11,901 bases of DNA from Phycisphaerae bacterium. Lineage in GTDB: Bacteria; Planctomycetota; Phycisphaerae; UBA1845. Below the pieces are notes generated by a model. It had not been told where the DNA came from, searched no databases, and was given only the letters and a program-made list of their open reading frames with translations. This document shows positions 1 through 8,278 of the stretch, piece after piece; position 1 is the first letter of the stretch; the number at the start of each line of letters is the position of its first letter. The translations under genes were made by a program, and so were the position numbers. The stretch is taken from NCBI GenBank assembly GCA_028277545.1, contig JANQGB010000926.1:1-11901 (forward strand). The letters are read 5' to 3'.

Positions 1-1685
1 CGGTCCAGCGCCTCGACCGAGCCGAAGAAGGTGGGCTTTTCGATGAACGGCCCGCCGTGCTCGGGACAGAAGGTGTCGCAGTTGCCGCACTCGTTGCAGT
101 AGTCGCCGTAATTGGCAATCTGCCGCTCTTTCTCGATGCTCAGGGTCCGCGTTTGTCCGGTCGGCCTGCACACCCCATCGGGTGCGATACGGTAGTCCGT
201 GTACTCCAGGTTCTGCGGTTTGCTCGGAAAGGTGAAGTTGGCCGCGTTGGGGCACACGGGGATACACTTGTCGCACGTTATGCAGTCGAAAATCTCCAGG
301 TGCGAGTCCATCCGCTTGGGGACGGCGCTGTTCTTATGACGGCGGTAGCGCGGATCGTTGCGGGCGTCGGCGGCTGCGATCCGCGTGTTGTGCAGGGCCG
401 CTTCTACCAGGTTGGACGTCTGGCAACCCGTCTCGGCCGCTCGACGCAGGACGTACTCCTCGACCGTACCGGCGCCCAGGCGCTGCATATCGGCGCTCAG
501 GGCGTGCAGGTACCGGGGCAGCCGGGCGTAGCCGCCGGGCTTGAGCAGGTCGGTGCAGGTGGTGACCGGCGTCATGCAACAGGCCACCGTGGCCGGGAAG
601 TTATGCCGGTCGACCCCAGCGCAGAACGAGATGTGGAAATCACCACCGACAGCCCGGCGAAACTCGTCGACCAGCGTCAGCGTGATGACGTGCAGCGGCA
701 CGCCGGAGAGGTACATGATTTGGTTGCTCGGGCCGAAGAAGTCCCGGTGATTGAGCACCTCCAGCGTGTTGGAGAACTTGGCCCCGACATGCCTGCCCTT
801 CTGTTCTGCGCAGTCTGCCAGGCGCCGGCAAAGATCGACTCCCTCGTCGAAGGAGAGCCCGCTGGCGTAAGCCTTGGGGTTGACCTGAACCTCGTCGTAG
901 CCCAGCACGTCGTGCAGCAGGTGCTCGAGGCGTTCCTCGCCCAACATGGGGGGATTCATCTTGACGACTACGTTGAGGTCATATTCGTCCAGCAAGAACC
1001 GGCAGATGCTCTCGATTTCGCCGGCCGGGCAGCCATGGAAGGTCGAAAGCGTGACACTCCGCGACAGCGCCGCCGGGTAGTCCAGGTCGGCGAGCCGGGC
1101 GTAAGCCGAGGGGATCTGCAGCCGCAGCGAGTCGATGGTCGTGCCTGCGTTCAGCATGCCTTCGATGAAAGTCCGCACCGGTGCGCTGCGAATGCCCTCC
1201 AGGTCGTAGCCCAGGCTCAGATCGTAGATCACCTCGCCGGCGGAACCGGTCAGGTCGGCGTCACCGAAGACGTCTCCCTGGCGGACGATATGGATAAGCA
1301 TGGCGGCGGTGGCGTATTCGCGGAGCGACTCTTGTATGCGCAGCTCCTGAGACCACTCGACGTTGTAGCCGACGTTGGTCATGTCGATGCAGGGCCGGGG
1401 GATCTCCAGGCGATCGTCGACCTGGACGGTCTTGAGCTCCATGATCCGCCCGCCCGCCAGGTAACTCAGCAGGATGTTCTGAGCCATCTGGGTATGTGGG
1501 CCGGCCGCCGGCCCTACCGGGTTGCCGGCACGCTGATCGTGAAACGTCACCGCCAGGTCAGGCCCGTCGACCTGGGGCACATACCACTTGTCGCGGGCCA
1601 GCTCAAAGAGGGCGCCGTTTCGGCGCGGCTCGACATGCAAACGTTCGAGCAAGTCGGCGAATGGTGTCGGGATCAGTTCGACCAT
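1..1685 (-). CDS. ygfK: YgfK-type iron-sulfur/flavin oxidoreductase (putative selenate reductase subunit family), C-terminus cut by window edge
   Basis: The minus strand is open from the ATG at 1685 to the window edge (561 complete codons), so the C-terminal part is missing. The N-terminus begins MVELIPTPFADLLERL. Two ferredoxin-type [4Fe-4S] motifs are visible: C468-x2-C471-x2-C474-x3-C478 (DCITCDKCIPVCP) and C530-x2-C533-x2-C536-x3-C540 (CNECGNCDTFCP). The stretch around residues 50-80 has GPAAGPHTQMAQN and ELKTVQ, and a later STFHGCP, all of which I associate with YgfK. In that family a dihydroorotate-dehydrogenase-like N-terminal region precedes the Fe-S clusters and a glutamate-synthase-like FAD/NAD(P)H domain; the last part would lie outside the window. 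E. coli ygfK sits in a purine/selenium-dependent hydroxylase cluster, and the selenate reductase name is putative. Here the gene lies 136 bp after recQ with no hydroxylase gene visible. There is no good Shine-Dalgarno; an in-frame stop at 1721-1719 rules out a longer ATG start. Confidence 0.87.
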   Translation of the reverse strand, partial: MVELIPTPFADLLERLHVEPRRNGALFELARDKWYVPQVDGPDLAVTFHDQRAGNPVGPAAGPHTQMAQNILLSYLAGGRIMELKTVQVDDRLEIPRPCIDMTNVGYNVEWSQELRIQESLREYATAAMLIHIVRQGDVFGDADLTGSAGEVIYDLSLGYDLEGIRSAPVRTFIEGMLNAGTTIDSLRLQIPSAYARLADLDYPAALSRSVTLSTFHGCPAGEIESICRFLLDEYDLNVVVKMNPPMLGEERLEHLLHDVLGYDEVQVNPKAYASGLSFDEGVDLCRRLADCAEQKGRHVGAKFSNTLEVLNHRDFFGPSNQIMYLSGVPLHVITLTLVDEFRRAVGGDFHISFCAGVDRHNFPATVACCMTPVTTCTDLLKPGGYARLPRYLHALSADMQRLGAGTVEEYVLRRAAETGCQTSNLVEAALHNTRIAAADARNDPRYRRHKNSAVPKRMDSHLEIFDCITCDKCIPVCPNAANFTFPSKPQNLEYTDYRIAPDGVCRPTGQTRTLSIEKERQIANYGDYCNECGNCDTFCPEHGGPFIEKPTFFGSVEALD

Positions 1686-1821
1686 GGTATCGGCGGACAA
1701 CGTTGCCGCCGCCTTAGTTTAGCACGCCAGGGGCGTGGCCGCTATGTCAGGAGTGTCTCGGCCGCCGGCGCGGGGGTGCGGTCAAACCTGACGGAGAAAG
1801 CTGTATGCACAGAAAGTTGAC

Positions 1822-3708
1822 CTATCCGTGTGCCTGGATAGCGTCCAGGAACCGGTCTCCGAACGTTGCGTACTTGGCGCGTCCTACCCCCCGCACCGCC
1901 AGCATCTCCGCCTCGCTGGTGGGGCGGGCGCGAGCCAACTCGCGCAGCGTCTTGTCTGAGAAGATGACGAACGCGGGGACGTTGCGTTCCTCGGCCAGGG
2001 TGCGACGCAGATCGCGGAGCCGTTCAAAGAGCACTCGCTGGTCGGCATCCAGCGGGCGCGGCGCCGTAGCGGCGTGGGGTCGGTGTTCGTTGGATGGCAA
2101 AGTCGCTCTGGCGGGGGTCCGGCCGCGGCGTTTGGGCGCGGGCTTGGCCTCGGCGCCGGCTATTGCGTACAGGCTGGCGTCGGTTTCCGAGCGCAGGACT
2201 CGCCAACCCTGCTGGGTGACTGCCAGTGTGCGGTACTGCGGTTCGCGCGTCAGCAAGTCCTGATCCACCAGTTGGTCCATCCATTGCATGAGGACGGGCT
2301 TGGACTGGTCGGGCAACAGGCCGTAGGTGCTCAGTTCGTCGTGTCCCCACTTCCGGGCTCGGTCGGTGAGGCTGCCCATCAGCACGTCGGCCACGTGACC
2401 CGCGCCAAAGCGCTGCCCGGTACGCAGCACGCAGGACATGATCTTCTGGGCGATCACCGTCGAGTCGCCCAGGGCGTCGGGTCGGTCGTTGCAGAAGTCG
2501 CAGGCCCCGCAGGTGTCGCGGTCCCACTGCTGGCCGAAGTAGGTCACCAGCCGGCGGTGGCGGCAACTGGGGCCGGTGCAGTAGCTGTACATGGTGCCCA
2601 GGCAGCGCGTCTGGTCCTCAACGTTGGTTGCGTCGCCGTTGCCGATGATGCTCTGCCACAGGCCGAAGTCGCCGCCGGTGTAGTAGAGGATACACTCGGC
2701 GGGCTGTCCGTCGCGTCCGGCCCGCCCGGTCTCCTGCTGGTAGTGTTCGAGTGACTTAGGCATGGCAGCGTGTATGACGAACCGTATATCGGCCCGGTCA
2801 ATACCCATGCCGAAGGCCACGGTGGCCACCACCACGTCCACCCGCCCGGTGGCGAAGGAGTCCTGGGTTTGTGTGCGTTGTTCGTCGGTCATGCCGGCGT
2901 GGTAGCCGACGGCGCTTATGCCCGCGGCTTGAAGCTGTGCCGCCAGCTCGTCCACGTCGGCTCGCCGGATGCAGTAGACGATGCCCGCCCGGCCCGAGCG
3001 CTTGCGGACGGCGCTGATGATGCTGGTAAAGCCGCGGCGCCGGCGATGGACGGTGTAGGTCAGGTTGGGTCGGAAGAAGTCACCGACCAGCACCAGCGGA
3101 TCGCTGAGGTGAAGCTGCTCGATGACGTCCTGGCGTACGCGCGGCGTGGCGGTGGCGGTGAAGGCGTGGACGGGGACAGCGGGGTAGCGCTGCTTGAGCA
3201 GGCCCAGCTGGCGATAGTCAGCCCGGAAATCGTGCCCCCAGTGGCTGATGCAGTGGGCTTCGTCGATGGCGAAGGCGCCGACTCCGCCCTGATCGAGCAT
3301 GTCGAAGAAGCCCTCGGCCGCGAACCGTTCCGGGGCGACGAAGACCAGCTTGTACCGCCCGCGGACAATGCCGTCGCACACCAGCCGGCGATCGGCGGGA
3401 TCGAGGCTGCTGTTCAGGTAGGCGGCCGGTATGCCGCGCTCGATGAGCGGATCGACCTGGTCCTTCATCAGGGAGATCAGCGGCGAGACGACGACGGTCG
3501 GCTTGTCGTTCAGCAGGGCGGGGGCCTGGTAGCACAGCGACTTGCCCCCGCCGGTCGGCAGAACGACCAGCGCGTCACGACCATCAACCGCGGCCTGCAT
3601 GGCCTCGTGCTGCAGCGGGCGCAGCGAGGTGTATCCCCAACGCTGCTCGATTACTTCGAGCAATGCGTCCGGGCGGTTGTCCGAGTTGTCCTGCGACGTC
3701 GCTGTCAT
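1822..3708 (-). CDS. recQ: ATP-dependent DNA helicase RecQ
   Basis: A complete RecQ of about 628 residues, close to the usual ~610. It is a 3'-5' superfamily 2 DNA helicase acting in recombination and replication-fork repair. Domains run in canonical order (numbered from the GTG at 3717): Q-motif and Walker A (LPTGGGKS, 53-60), DEAH box (152-155), TATATP motif III (187-192), motif VI QQETGRAGRDG (327-337). A zinc site follows, C385-x17-C403-x2-C406-x2-C409, then an RQC winged helix (about 415-515), a Pro/Arg/Ala-rich linker (about 522-555) and an HRDC domain (about 556-631). Every catalytic motif looks intact. Start: the frame opens at a GTG (3717) or an ATG three codons later (3708); neither has a convincing Shine-Dalgarno, so ATG is preferred. 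The gene reads in the same direction as ygfK downstream and diverges from the small gene at 3856. Confidence 0.97.
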   Translation of the reverse strand: MTATSQDNSDNRPDALLEVIEQRWGYTSLRPLQHEAMQAAVDGRDALVVLPTGGGKSLCYQAPALLNDKPTVVVSPLISLMKDQVDPLIERGIPAAYLNSSLDPADRRLVCDGIVRGRYKLVFVAPERFAAEGFFDMLDQGGVGAFAIDEAHCISHWGHDFRADYRQLGLLKQRYPAVPVHAFTATATPRVRQDVIEQLHLSDPLVLVGDFFRPNLTYTVHRRRRGFTSIISAVRKRSGRAGIVYCIRRADVDELAAQLQAAGISAVGYHAGMTDEQRTQTQDSFATGRVDVVVATVAFGMGIDRADIRFVIHAAMPKSLEHYQQETGRAGRDGQPAECILYYTGGDFGLWQSIIGNGDATNVEDQTRCLGTMYSYCTGPSCRHRRLVTYFGQQWDRDTCGACDFCNDRPDALGDSTVIAQKIMSCVLRTGQRFGAGHVADVLMGSLTDRARKWGHDELSTYGLLPDQSKPVLMQWMDQLVDQDLLTREPQYRTLAVTQQGWRVLRSETDASLYAIAGAEAKPAPKRRGRTPARATLPSNEHRPHAATAPRPLDADQRVLFERLRDLRRTLAEERNVPAFVIFSDKTLRELARARPTSEAEMLAVRGVGRAKYATFGDRFLDAIQAHG

Positions 3709-3855
3709 GGTTGCCACACGCCAGTAGTATCTGACCTCATGCTAGCGGCGGGGGCAGTGGCGTGTCGAGAGGCGGCCGATTCCGGCGTCGAGTCTGAGCC
3801 AAGCCAAGTGCAAGTCGGGTGAGTATGTCGCCGAGACAGAAGTCCGGGAGACGTC

Positions 3856-4056
3856 ATGACCAAGCTGCCGCGTGGCGTGCCGCGGAGATGGACGTGGCTG
3901 GTCGTCGGGCAGTGGGCCAGCACAGAGAGGTTGGACAATCCCGGACTGCTGCAGGAGCAGATCGAGAAACACGGGGAAATCGTCATTGCCCTAGAAGACA
4001 TCCTGACGGTTGCTGCGGCGCTTTGTTACGTGGTGCAGCAGCCCCCGGCGGCATGA
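3856..4056 (+). CDS. Small uncharacterised protein (66 aa), divergent from recQ
   Basis: A 66-residue frame with a good ribosome-binding site (GGGAG at 3846-3850, five bases before the ATG) and strong G/C bias at third codon positions along its whole length, as in the confirmed neighbours. The basic, Trp-containing N-terminus (RRWTWLVVGQW) is followed by a predicted helical segment (LLQEQIEKHGEIVIALEDIL) and a hydrophobic C-terminal stretch (TVAAALCYVV). I do not recognise a family. It is transcribed divergently from recQ, so 3709-3855 would be a shared promoter region; I could not pick out clear -10/-35 boxes there. The 242 bp after it, up to the next gene, contain only a weak 87-codon frame (4010-4273) that overlaps this gene and has poorer codon bias. 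Confidence 0.5.
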   Translation: MTKLPRGVPRRWTWLVVGQWASTERLDNPGLLQEQIEKHGEIVIALEDILTVAAALCYVVQQPPAA

Positions 4057-4298
4057 GGACTGGCTACAGCGCAGCAAAATGCCAGAGTATTGGCACGAGA
4101 AACGCCAATCCACTATCGGTCTACTTGGTCCTCGGCTGTTAGAGGACCCACCGCTTCCGCGATTCTGTTTGTTCAATGACCTGTTAGCCGATGCCCACGG
4201 TGGCCGGCATCGTCTGCTCCAATGCAATTCGCTCGGAGACTCTCGCTCGCGCCGCTGGGGGGTACTCCCATGATGTGTACGATCAGGCAGCAGCCCAC

Positions 4299-6152
4299 TC
4301 AGCTTCCGAAGACGGTCTGAAATCCGTCGTAGTCCGTTAGGTCCACGTCGTTGTCAGCATCGTAATCGAAGCTGTTGAGGCACTGAAGAACGCTTAAGGG
4401 CAGTGTCGGTCGTGGCCGCAGGTCTGGCCCTGCCATGCAGTCACCAAAGAACGTCCAGTCACCGATGTCGACAGTACCACTCGCATCCACATCGCCCTGC
4501 CGGCAGCCGCGTGCGTCCACAAAGGCTCCGGGAAGCGTGCCAGGGCAATCATCATCTGCTGTCGGGACACCGTCGCCGTCCGCGTCTTCCAAGCACGGTG
4601 AAAACGGGTCAGGTTCGCCAGCTGCCGTCCAGGCATCGACAAAAGCCGCATAATCCGTGCAATCGATGTCGGCATCGCCATCGAAGTCAAAGGTCTGTAG
4701 TTCGTGGAAGGTTCCGGGGTCGTGATCAACGCTGACCAGCGGCCCGGTAAATGCAGCGATCAGGGAGTTTCGGTCGCTGGCATCAACCTGGCCATTGAGA
4801 TCGTGATCACCGCGCAGTAGCAGTACCGCCAAATCTCCTGGGCCGTAACGGTCAGGAACAGACAACGCGTAGCCCGGAGGTGCGTACAGCTTGATTTGAT
4901 CGATCGCCGGTGTCGCGGGCAAGTCGAGCTCAACATCGGCGCGGCTGAGTCGACCGAGCGGACCTGACGCCGTAAGGCGTTGTCGCGAGTCTGCGAACAG
5001 GCTAATGTAGATGTCACCTGCGCTGCCAATAGGCACATCGAAGGTCAGCTGGGCATACCCACGAATGAACACGGTGACGGCATCGGGCACGTATGCCGCA
5101 TCGCCCGGCCCCAGTTCCTCTTCCTCGACCAGCACAACGCTTCCGGAGGTGAGCAGACCACTGTCGGTGAGATCAACACTGGCCGTAACGTTCGACTGGC
5201 CGTCTGTGTCACTCCAGCTCGAGTGAATCACGACTCGAGTCGAATCGGCCTGTTCAGACGGTGTCCGCGTTAGCGTGCTCTCGAACTGCACGTAGACTGT
5301 CACTGGCTGGGAGGTTCCGGCGGGTCCAATCAGCTCGGCATTTAACAAGACAAGCACAAAGGCCACCGTTGCGCCATAGCTGTTAACTACGTCCGTGCCC
5401 TCGACCGCAAAGACGTCCAGGACATCCTGAGTCAGCAAGCTCTGAGCCTCGACCTCGACGTGATGGGGCGCGGCAACAGCTCGCGCCACTGCCCCGAGCG
5501 GCAGATCCAAGGGATACGGCTCTGACGTGCTGGTGAATCGTCGGCGAATACTGCTGAGCGACTGCTGGGTCACGTCCACGTGCATGTCCATGAACGGGTG
5601 CGGCCACACGGGCAGATAATTCCCAGAACAGTCGCCAAAAACAACGCTTCGTAGAAGACCGGCGTTGTTGGCCACATTGTTGTCGGCGAACATGATTGTG
5701 TCAGTTGGCAGGCTCTCGCTGCCGCCGGCACCCGGGAAATCGAAGCTTATCATCGCGCTGTTTGGTGCGTCGGGTATGTCGTTGTCGATCGTAACTGGCA
5801 CCGGGTCCACGTCGCCGGGATGGTAAAACGCCTGCGGGTGCGTCACGTAACCCGCGGCAAACAACTCGCTGGCCAGTTCGGGCCACTGGCCGTCGTGTTC
5901 GACGGCGTAGATTTGGACGCCAGTGCATAGCTCCCTTAGGCGAGTGAGCCCCATCAACGGACCTGCGTTCTCCCACTTGCTCACGCGCCAGGTGATGGAG
6001 CCGCCCTCGTCATCGGGATCCTCGGCGGTCAGATACACCCCGGGCACCGCGGCAATAGACTGGCCATGCACGACGGCCGGCAAGTTGACGATCGAAGTCA
6101 TGAGCACAAAGAAGACAAGACTGAATCGGGCACACAGTTCTGCCGAAGTCAT
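4299..6152 (-). CDS. Large secreted protein with pseudopilin-like head and dockerin-like calcium-binding modules (617 aa)
   Basis: Exported: residues 1-30 form a signal peptide (hydrophobic core FSLVFFVLMTSIVNLPAVV, cleavage likely after HGQS or nearby). Residues 69-114 (LTRLRELCTGVQIYAVEHDG onward, ending near FYHPGD) resemble the head of planctomycete type II pseudopilins, but without the prepilin cleavage/helix motif. The middle (about 200-445) is a beta-rich region I cannot place. The C-terminus carries two dockerin type I-like EF-hand pairs: 448-509 (DHDLNGQVDASD and DFDGDADIDCTD loops) and 553-617 (DVDASGTVDIGD and DYDADNDVDLTD). Between them at 525-550 is a thrombospondin type 3-like Asp-rich loop (DADGDGVPTADDDCP). 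Such modules bind calcium and act in extracellular assembly; the specific role here is unknown. No LPXTG or PEP-CTERM signal is present. An upstream in-frame TTG (6173) exists, but the Shine-Dalgarno lies between it and the ATG at 6152. Confidence 0.85.
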   Translation of the reverse strand: MTSAELCARFSLVFFVLMTSIVNLPAVVHGQSIAAVPGVYLTAEDPDDEGGSITWRVSKWENAGPLMGLTRLRELCTGVQIYAVEHDGQWPELASELFAAGYVTHPQAFYHPGDVDPVPVTIDNDIPDAPNSAMISFDFPGAGGSESLPTDTIMFADNNVANNAGLLRSVVFGDCSGNYLPVWPHPFMDMHVDVTQQSLSSIRRRFTSTSEPYPLDLPLGAVARAVAAPHHVEVEAQSLLTQDVLDVFAVEGTDVVNSYGATVAFVLVLLNAELIGPAGTSQPVTVYVQFESTLTRTPSEQADSTRVVIHSSWSDTDGQSNVTASVDLTDSGLLTSGSVVLVEEEELGPGDAAYVPDAVTVFIRGYAQLTFDVPIGSAGDIYISLFADSRQRLTASGPLGRLSRADVELDLPATPAIDQIKLYAPPGYALSVPDRYGPGDLAVLLLRGDHDLNGQVDASDRNSLIAAFTGPLVSVDHDPGTFHELQTFDFDGDADIDCTDYAAFVDAWTAAGEPDPFSPCLEDADGDGVPTADDDCPGTLPGAFVDARGCRQGDVDASGTVDIGDWTFFGDCMAGPDLRPRPTLPLSVLQCLNSFDYDADNDVDLTDYDGFQTVFGS

Positions 6153-6927
6153 TACGCCCCTCCTCTGCAACAAGAAGCCGATCCCCAGCAGCCCACATCC
6201 CCACGACCATATACCCTACCGGAATGGCGAGCCACGTTCAACCTCCCTTTGCAGGAACAGGTGTCAGGATTCTTCACCGCCGCCGTTGTTGCGAGTGGTA
6301 TGCACTTCCGCGGCCTGTGACGTCCTCCGAATGACGGCCAAGGTGTGAGGATGGGCTAGAGCGGGGGTGCATGTGGCCGACACCGGTCTGCTCGCACATT
6401 GACTTGCAGAGCGCGTCCAGGCCTACGGCGGGACTGACCCGCGCGGATTCAGCGGCGTCAAGGCCGATAGTGTCCTGCGTGTCGTTTGCCTTCTCCTCGA
6501 TACGCGAGACCTGGGCTTTCGAACCCGGCCTGTCTTGAGATCCTGATTGCTCCCAAGAGACACACCAGGGCTCAGAATTCGGTGGGTGGCCGTTCACCGC
6601 CCCGTCAGAGGTCCATTGGGATCCGATGAGCCAGCATCCCCACAGCCCTGAATGCGTGCTTCAGGTTGACTTCGACTCTGATTGGGGTCTGGCGTGGGGC
6701 GACAGCGGGTTTGCGTAGTTTGGCCGTGGAATCTGGCTTGCGAGAGTCGAGTGGGGAGCGTTGCGGGTTCCGGGCAGCGCGGTTGTCGGGCCGGCAGCGG
6801 CCGGGTAGAAGTATTGGGCAGGCGGCATGCGGGGCCTGAGCAAACTGGCCGGGGAGATACGGCGCGGAGGCATCCGTGGGGCGTGGAGTTGCGCGATTCC
6901 ACCGCGGTTGGCCAGGAAAGGTGCTTG
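6153..6927. other. ~775 bp region with no convincing gene
   Basis: This lies between two divergently transcribed genes (the secreted protein leftwards, the ACP-like gene rightwards). It must hold both promoters and 5' leaders, but I could not identify -35/-10 pairs with confidence. Open frames exist on both strands (for example minus 6274-6597 and plus 6682 onward), but their residue composition (Arg/Pro/Ser/Gly-rich) and codon bias look like chance frames in GC-rich DNA. A minus-strand stretch at about 6613-6700 reads NLKHAFRAVGMLAHRIPMDL then stop, which is more protein-like and could be a decayed gene end. Confidence 0.5.
6157..6166 (-). promoter_or_regulatory. Strong Shine-Dalgarno that fixes the start of the secreted dockerin-like protein
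   Basis: On the minus strand AGAGGAGGGG ends four bases before the ATG at 6152-6150. An upstream in-frame TTG at 6173-6171 would place this sequence inside the coding region (residues QRRG), so the ATG is the better start. Confidence 0.75.
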
Positions 6928-7209
6928 ATGGGCATTGATGTCCTGGATATTACCCTTCGGCTTGAGCAGCGCTACGGTATCCAAGTCACTCCGTCAGACT
7001 GGGAATCGGCTTTGCAACGTCGCGATCCGTCGGATGTCACTGCCAGAGAGATTCACCAGATCGTCATGACCAAGCTCAGCGAGGCGGGCAAGCCAGTTCC
7101 ACGAAGCTGCTGGAATGGAGTTCGATTGGCTCTGTCCGAGAGTCTCGGCAAGTCCCCCAGTAAGATCAGGCCTGCGTCGCGGCTGATCAAGGACCTTGGC
7201 ATGACCTGA
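6928..7209 (+). CDS. Acyl-carrier-protein-like small protein, apparently circularly permuted and lacking the phosphopantetheine serine (93 aa)
   Basis: Start ATG 6928 is chosen over the longer upstream frame because AGG-AAAGG (6914-6921) lies six bases before it and codon/residue quality changes sharply here. The N-terminal half begins MGIDVLDITLRLEQRYGIQV, which matches the ACP segment just after the prosthetic-group serine (pattern LDxVELVMALEEEFxxxI); residues 35-50 continue like ACP helices III/IV. The C-terminal half ends KIRPASRLIKDLGMT, matching the ACP loop and helix I end that normally lead into D-L-G-x-D-S-L. The protein stops exactly where the D-S-L would follow. The order is thus C-half then N-half of an ACP, with no visible attachment serine. 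Function is unknown; a scaffold or partner-binding role is inference. A 51 bp gap separates it from the membrane-protein gene, suggesting one transcript. Confidence 0.72.
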   Translation: MGIDVLDITLRLEQRYGIQVTPSDWESALQRRDPSDVTAREIHQIVMTKLSEAGKPVPRSCWNGVRLALSESLGKSPSKIRPASRLIKDLGMT

Positions 7210-7260
7210 CGGCAGGCAGGCCAAGTTGTCATCGCACCGCGGCGCCCAGGGGTTGACCAG

Positions 7261-8061
7261 ATGGATCGGGCGGCTGACCAGGTTTTGCTCGGAGCGGCCT
7301 TCGCCATCGTGTGGTGCGTACTTGCTCGAGTCGCAGCGCGGGTGTTCGCGCCAGTTGATCGCTCCCAACTGCTGGACAGCGCAGAGATGGCGCGGGTCAA
7401 GTGCCTGTTTGTGCACGTCGAACGCCAGGCCGGCCTGGCCATGTTGTGCGTTCTGGTGGCGCTGCCCATTCCAATCGCACTCGTTCTGGCCTGGCTCAAC
7501 AACCGCGTTATCTTCCCGATGCTCGACGGGGCTTACGATGGCCGTCGATGGGAATGGTGGTGTGGAGCCGGGTTCGCGAGTTCCCTATCGCTGGCCTTCT
7601 GGATCCAGTGGCGATTAATCCGACGCCGCACCGGCTCACGTTTTCCGCTCTATCTGCAGTTTGCGGCGACTCGTGATCGCGCCAATCCCGAGAAGAACGT
7701 GATCATCTGGGTACTCATGCTGCTGCTTATGGCCGTTCCTTTCGGCTGGGCCGCGTGGAATAACGGAATAGTTGTCGATCAGCGCGGCATTACCGTGCGG
7801 TTGGCGTGGTATTCTGTCAGGCATGCGTATGAGGACGTGGTGCGGATCGAGCAATTCGCTTCTTGCAGCGCAGCGGCGGGCGGAACGGGAATACCAGCGG
7901 TTCGCGTCAGCTTTGGCCAAGGTACACCCGTGACCATACTCGAGAACAGCAGGTGCAACCACTCCGCCGGCATCCCTGCGATTGCGGACTATGTCAGTGT
8001 CAGATCTTTGGTGCCCGTGAGTCGCCAATCGGTCCAGCCGGCCCGGCCGGGAAGCGGATGA
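7261..8061 (+). CDS. Four-helix integral membrane protein with a C-terminal soluble domain (266 aa)
   Basis: Starts at ATG 7261 with AGGGG (7248-7252) eight bases upstream. Four hydrophobic segments are clear: about 8-30 (VLLGAAFAIVWCVLARVAA), 58-80 (GLAMLCVLVALPIPIALVLA), 100-120 (CGAGFASSLSLAFWIQWRLI) and 147-166 (VIIWVLMLLLMAVPFGWAAW). The C-terminal ~85 residues (GIVVDQRGITVR..., HAYEDVVRIEQ) are soluble with alternating hydrophobics, reminiscent of bacterial PH-like domains that follow membrane helices, but the match is by eye only. No catalytic motif is visible. It lies 51 bp downstream of the ACP-like gene on the same strand, so co-expression is likely. The 3' end (about 250-266) is Arg/Pro/Gly-rich and looks unstructured. 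Confidence 0.75.
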   Translation: MDRAADQVLLGAAFAIVWCVLARVAARVFAPVDRSQLLDSAEMARVKCLFVHVERQAGLAMLCVLVALPIPIALVLAWLNNRVIFPMLDGAYDGRRWEWWCGAGFASSLSLAFWIQWRLIRRRTGSRFPLYLQFAATRDRANPEKNVIIWVLMLLLMAVPFGWAAWNNGIVVDQRGITVRLAWYSVRHAYEDVVRIEQFASCSAAAGGTGIPAVRVSFGQGTPVTILENSRCNHSAGIPAIADYVSVRSLVPVSRQSVQPARPGSG

Positions 8062-8278
8062 GGTGAAGCGTGAATCCCGCGTCTGCCGGCGAAGTATGAA
8101 GATGGGGCAGGCCTTGCGATTCGGTCCGGAGCCGGACTTGACCCGCGGGCCCGGTTGGGGAGGCGGAAAAGTATCCCGTTCATCTCTGCGCCCGGCGCGC
8201 GGGATGGATCGAAGACGAGCTGTACGGTAGGCCGAGGTTGCTGAGCATACTGAGCGGGGCTGAGTTCTGAAGAACGAG
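8062..8278. other. Intergenic region with a short perfect inverted repeat
   Basis: No gene supported. GTCCGG at 8124-8129 and CCGGAC at 8132-8137 form a perfect inverted repeat with a two-base centre, followed by GC-rich sequence (CCCGCGGGCCCGG). No T-run follows, so a classical terminator is not shown. A partial match to the repeat motif (GGAAAAGTA) occurs near 8165. Confidence 0.3.

Noticed and set aside
57..1820. 587-codon plus-strand frame
   Set aside because: It is the shadow of the ygfK-like gene on the minus strand; the antisense reading gives clear ferredoxin cysteines and conserved motifs, while this frame has no recognisable domain.
2770..3822. Long plus-strand frames opposite recQ (also 2074-2754)
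   Set aside because: Antisense shadows of a gene with all RecQ motifs intact.
6613..6927. Minus-strand reading ending NLKHAFRAVGMLAHRIPMDL then stop
   Set aside because: The end looks protein-like, but upstream the frame becomes Pro/Arg/Ala-rich with no start or homology I can recognise. At most a decayed remnant.
6682..6927. N-terminal extension of the ACP-like frame (82 extra codons)
   Set aside because: Gly/Arg/Val-rich, with abrupt loss of protein-like composition upstream of 6928, where a Shine-Dalgarno and ATG are present.
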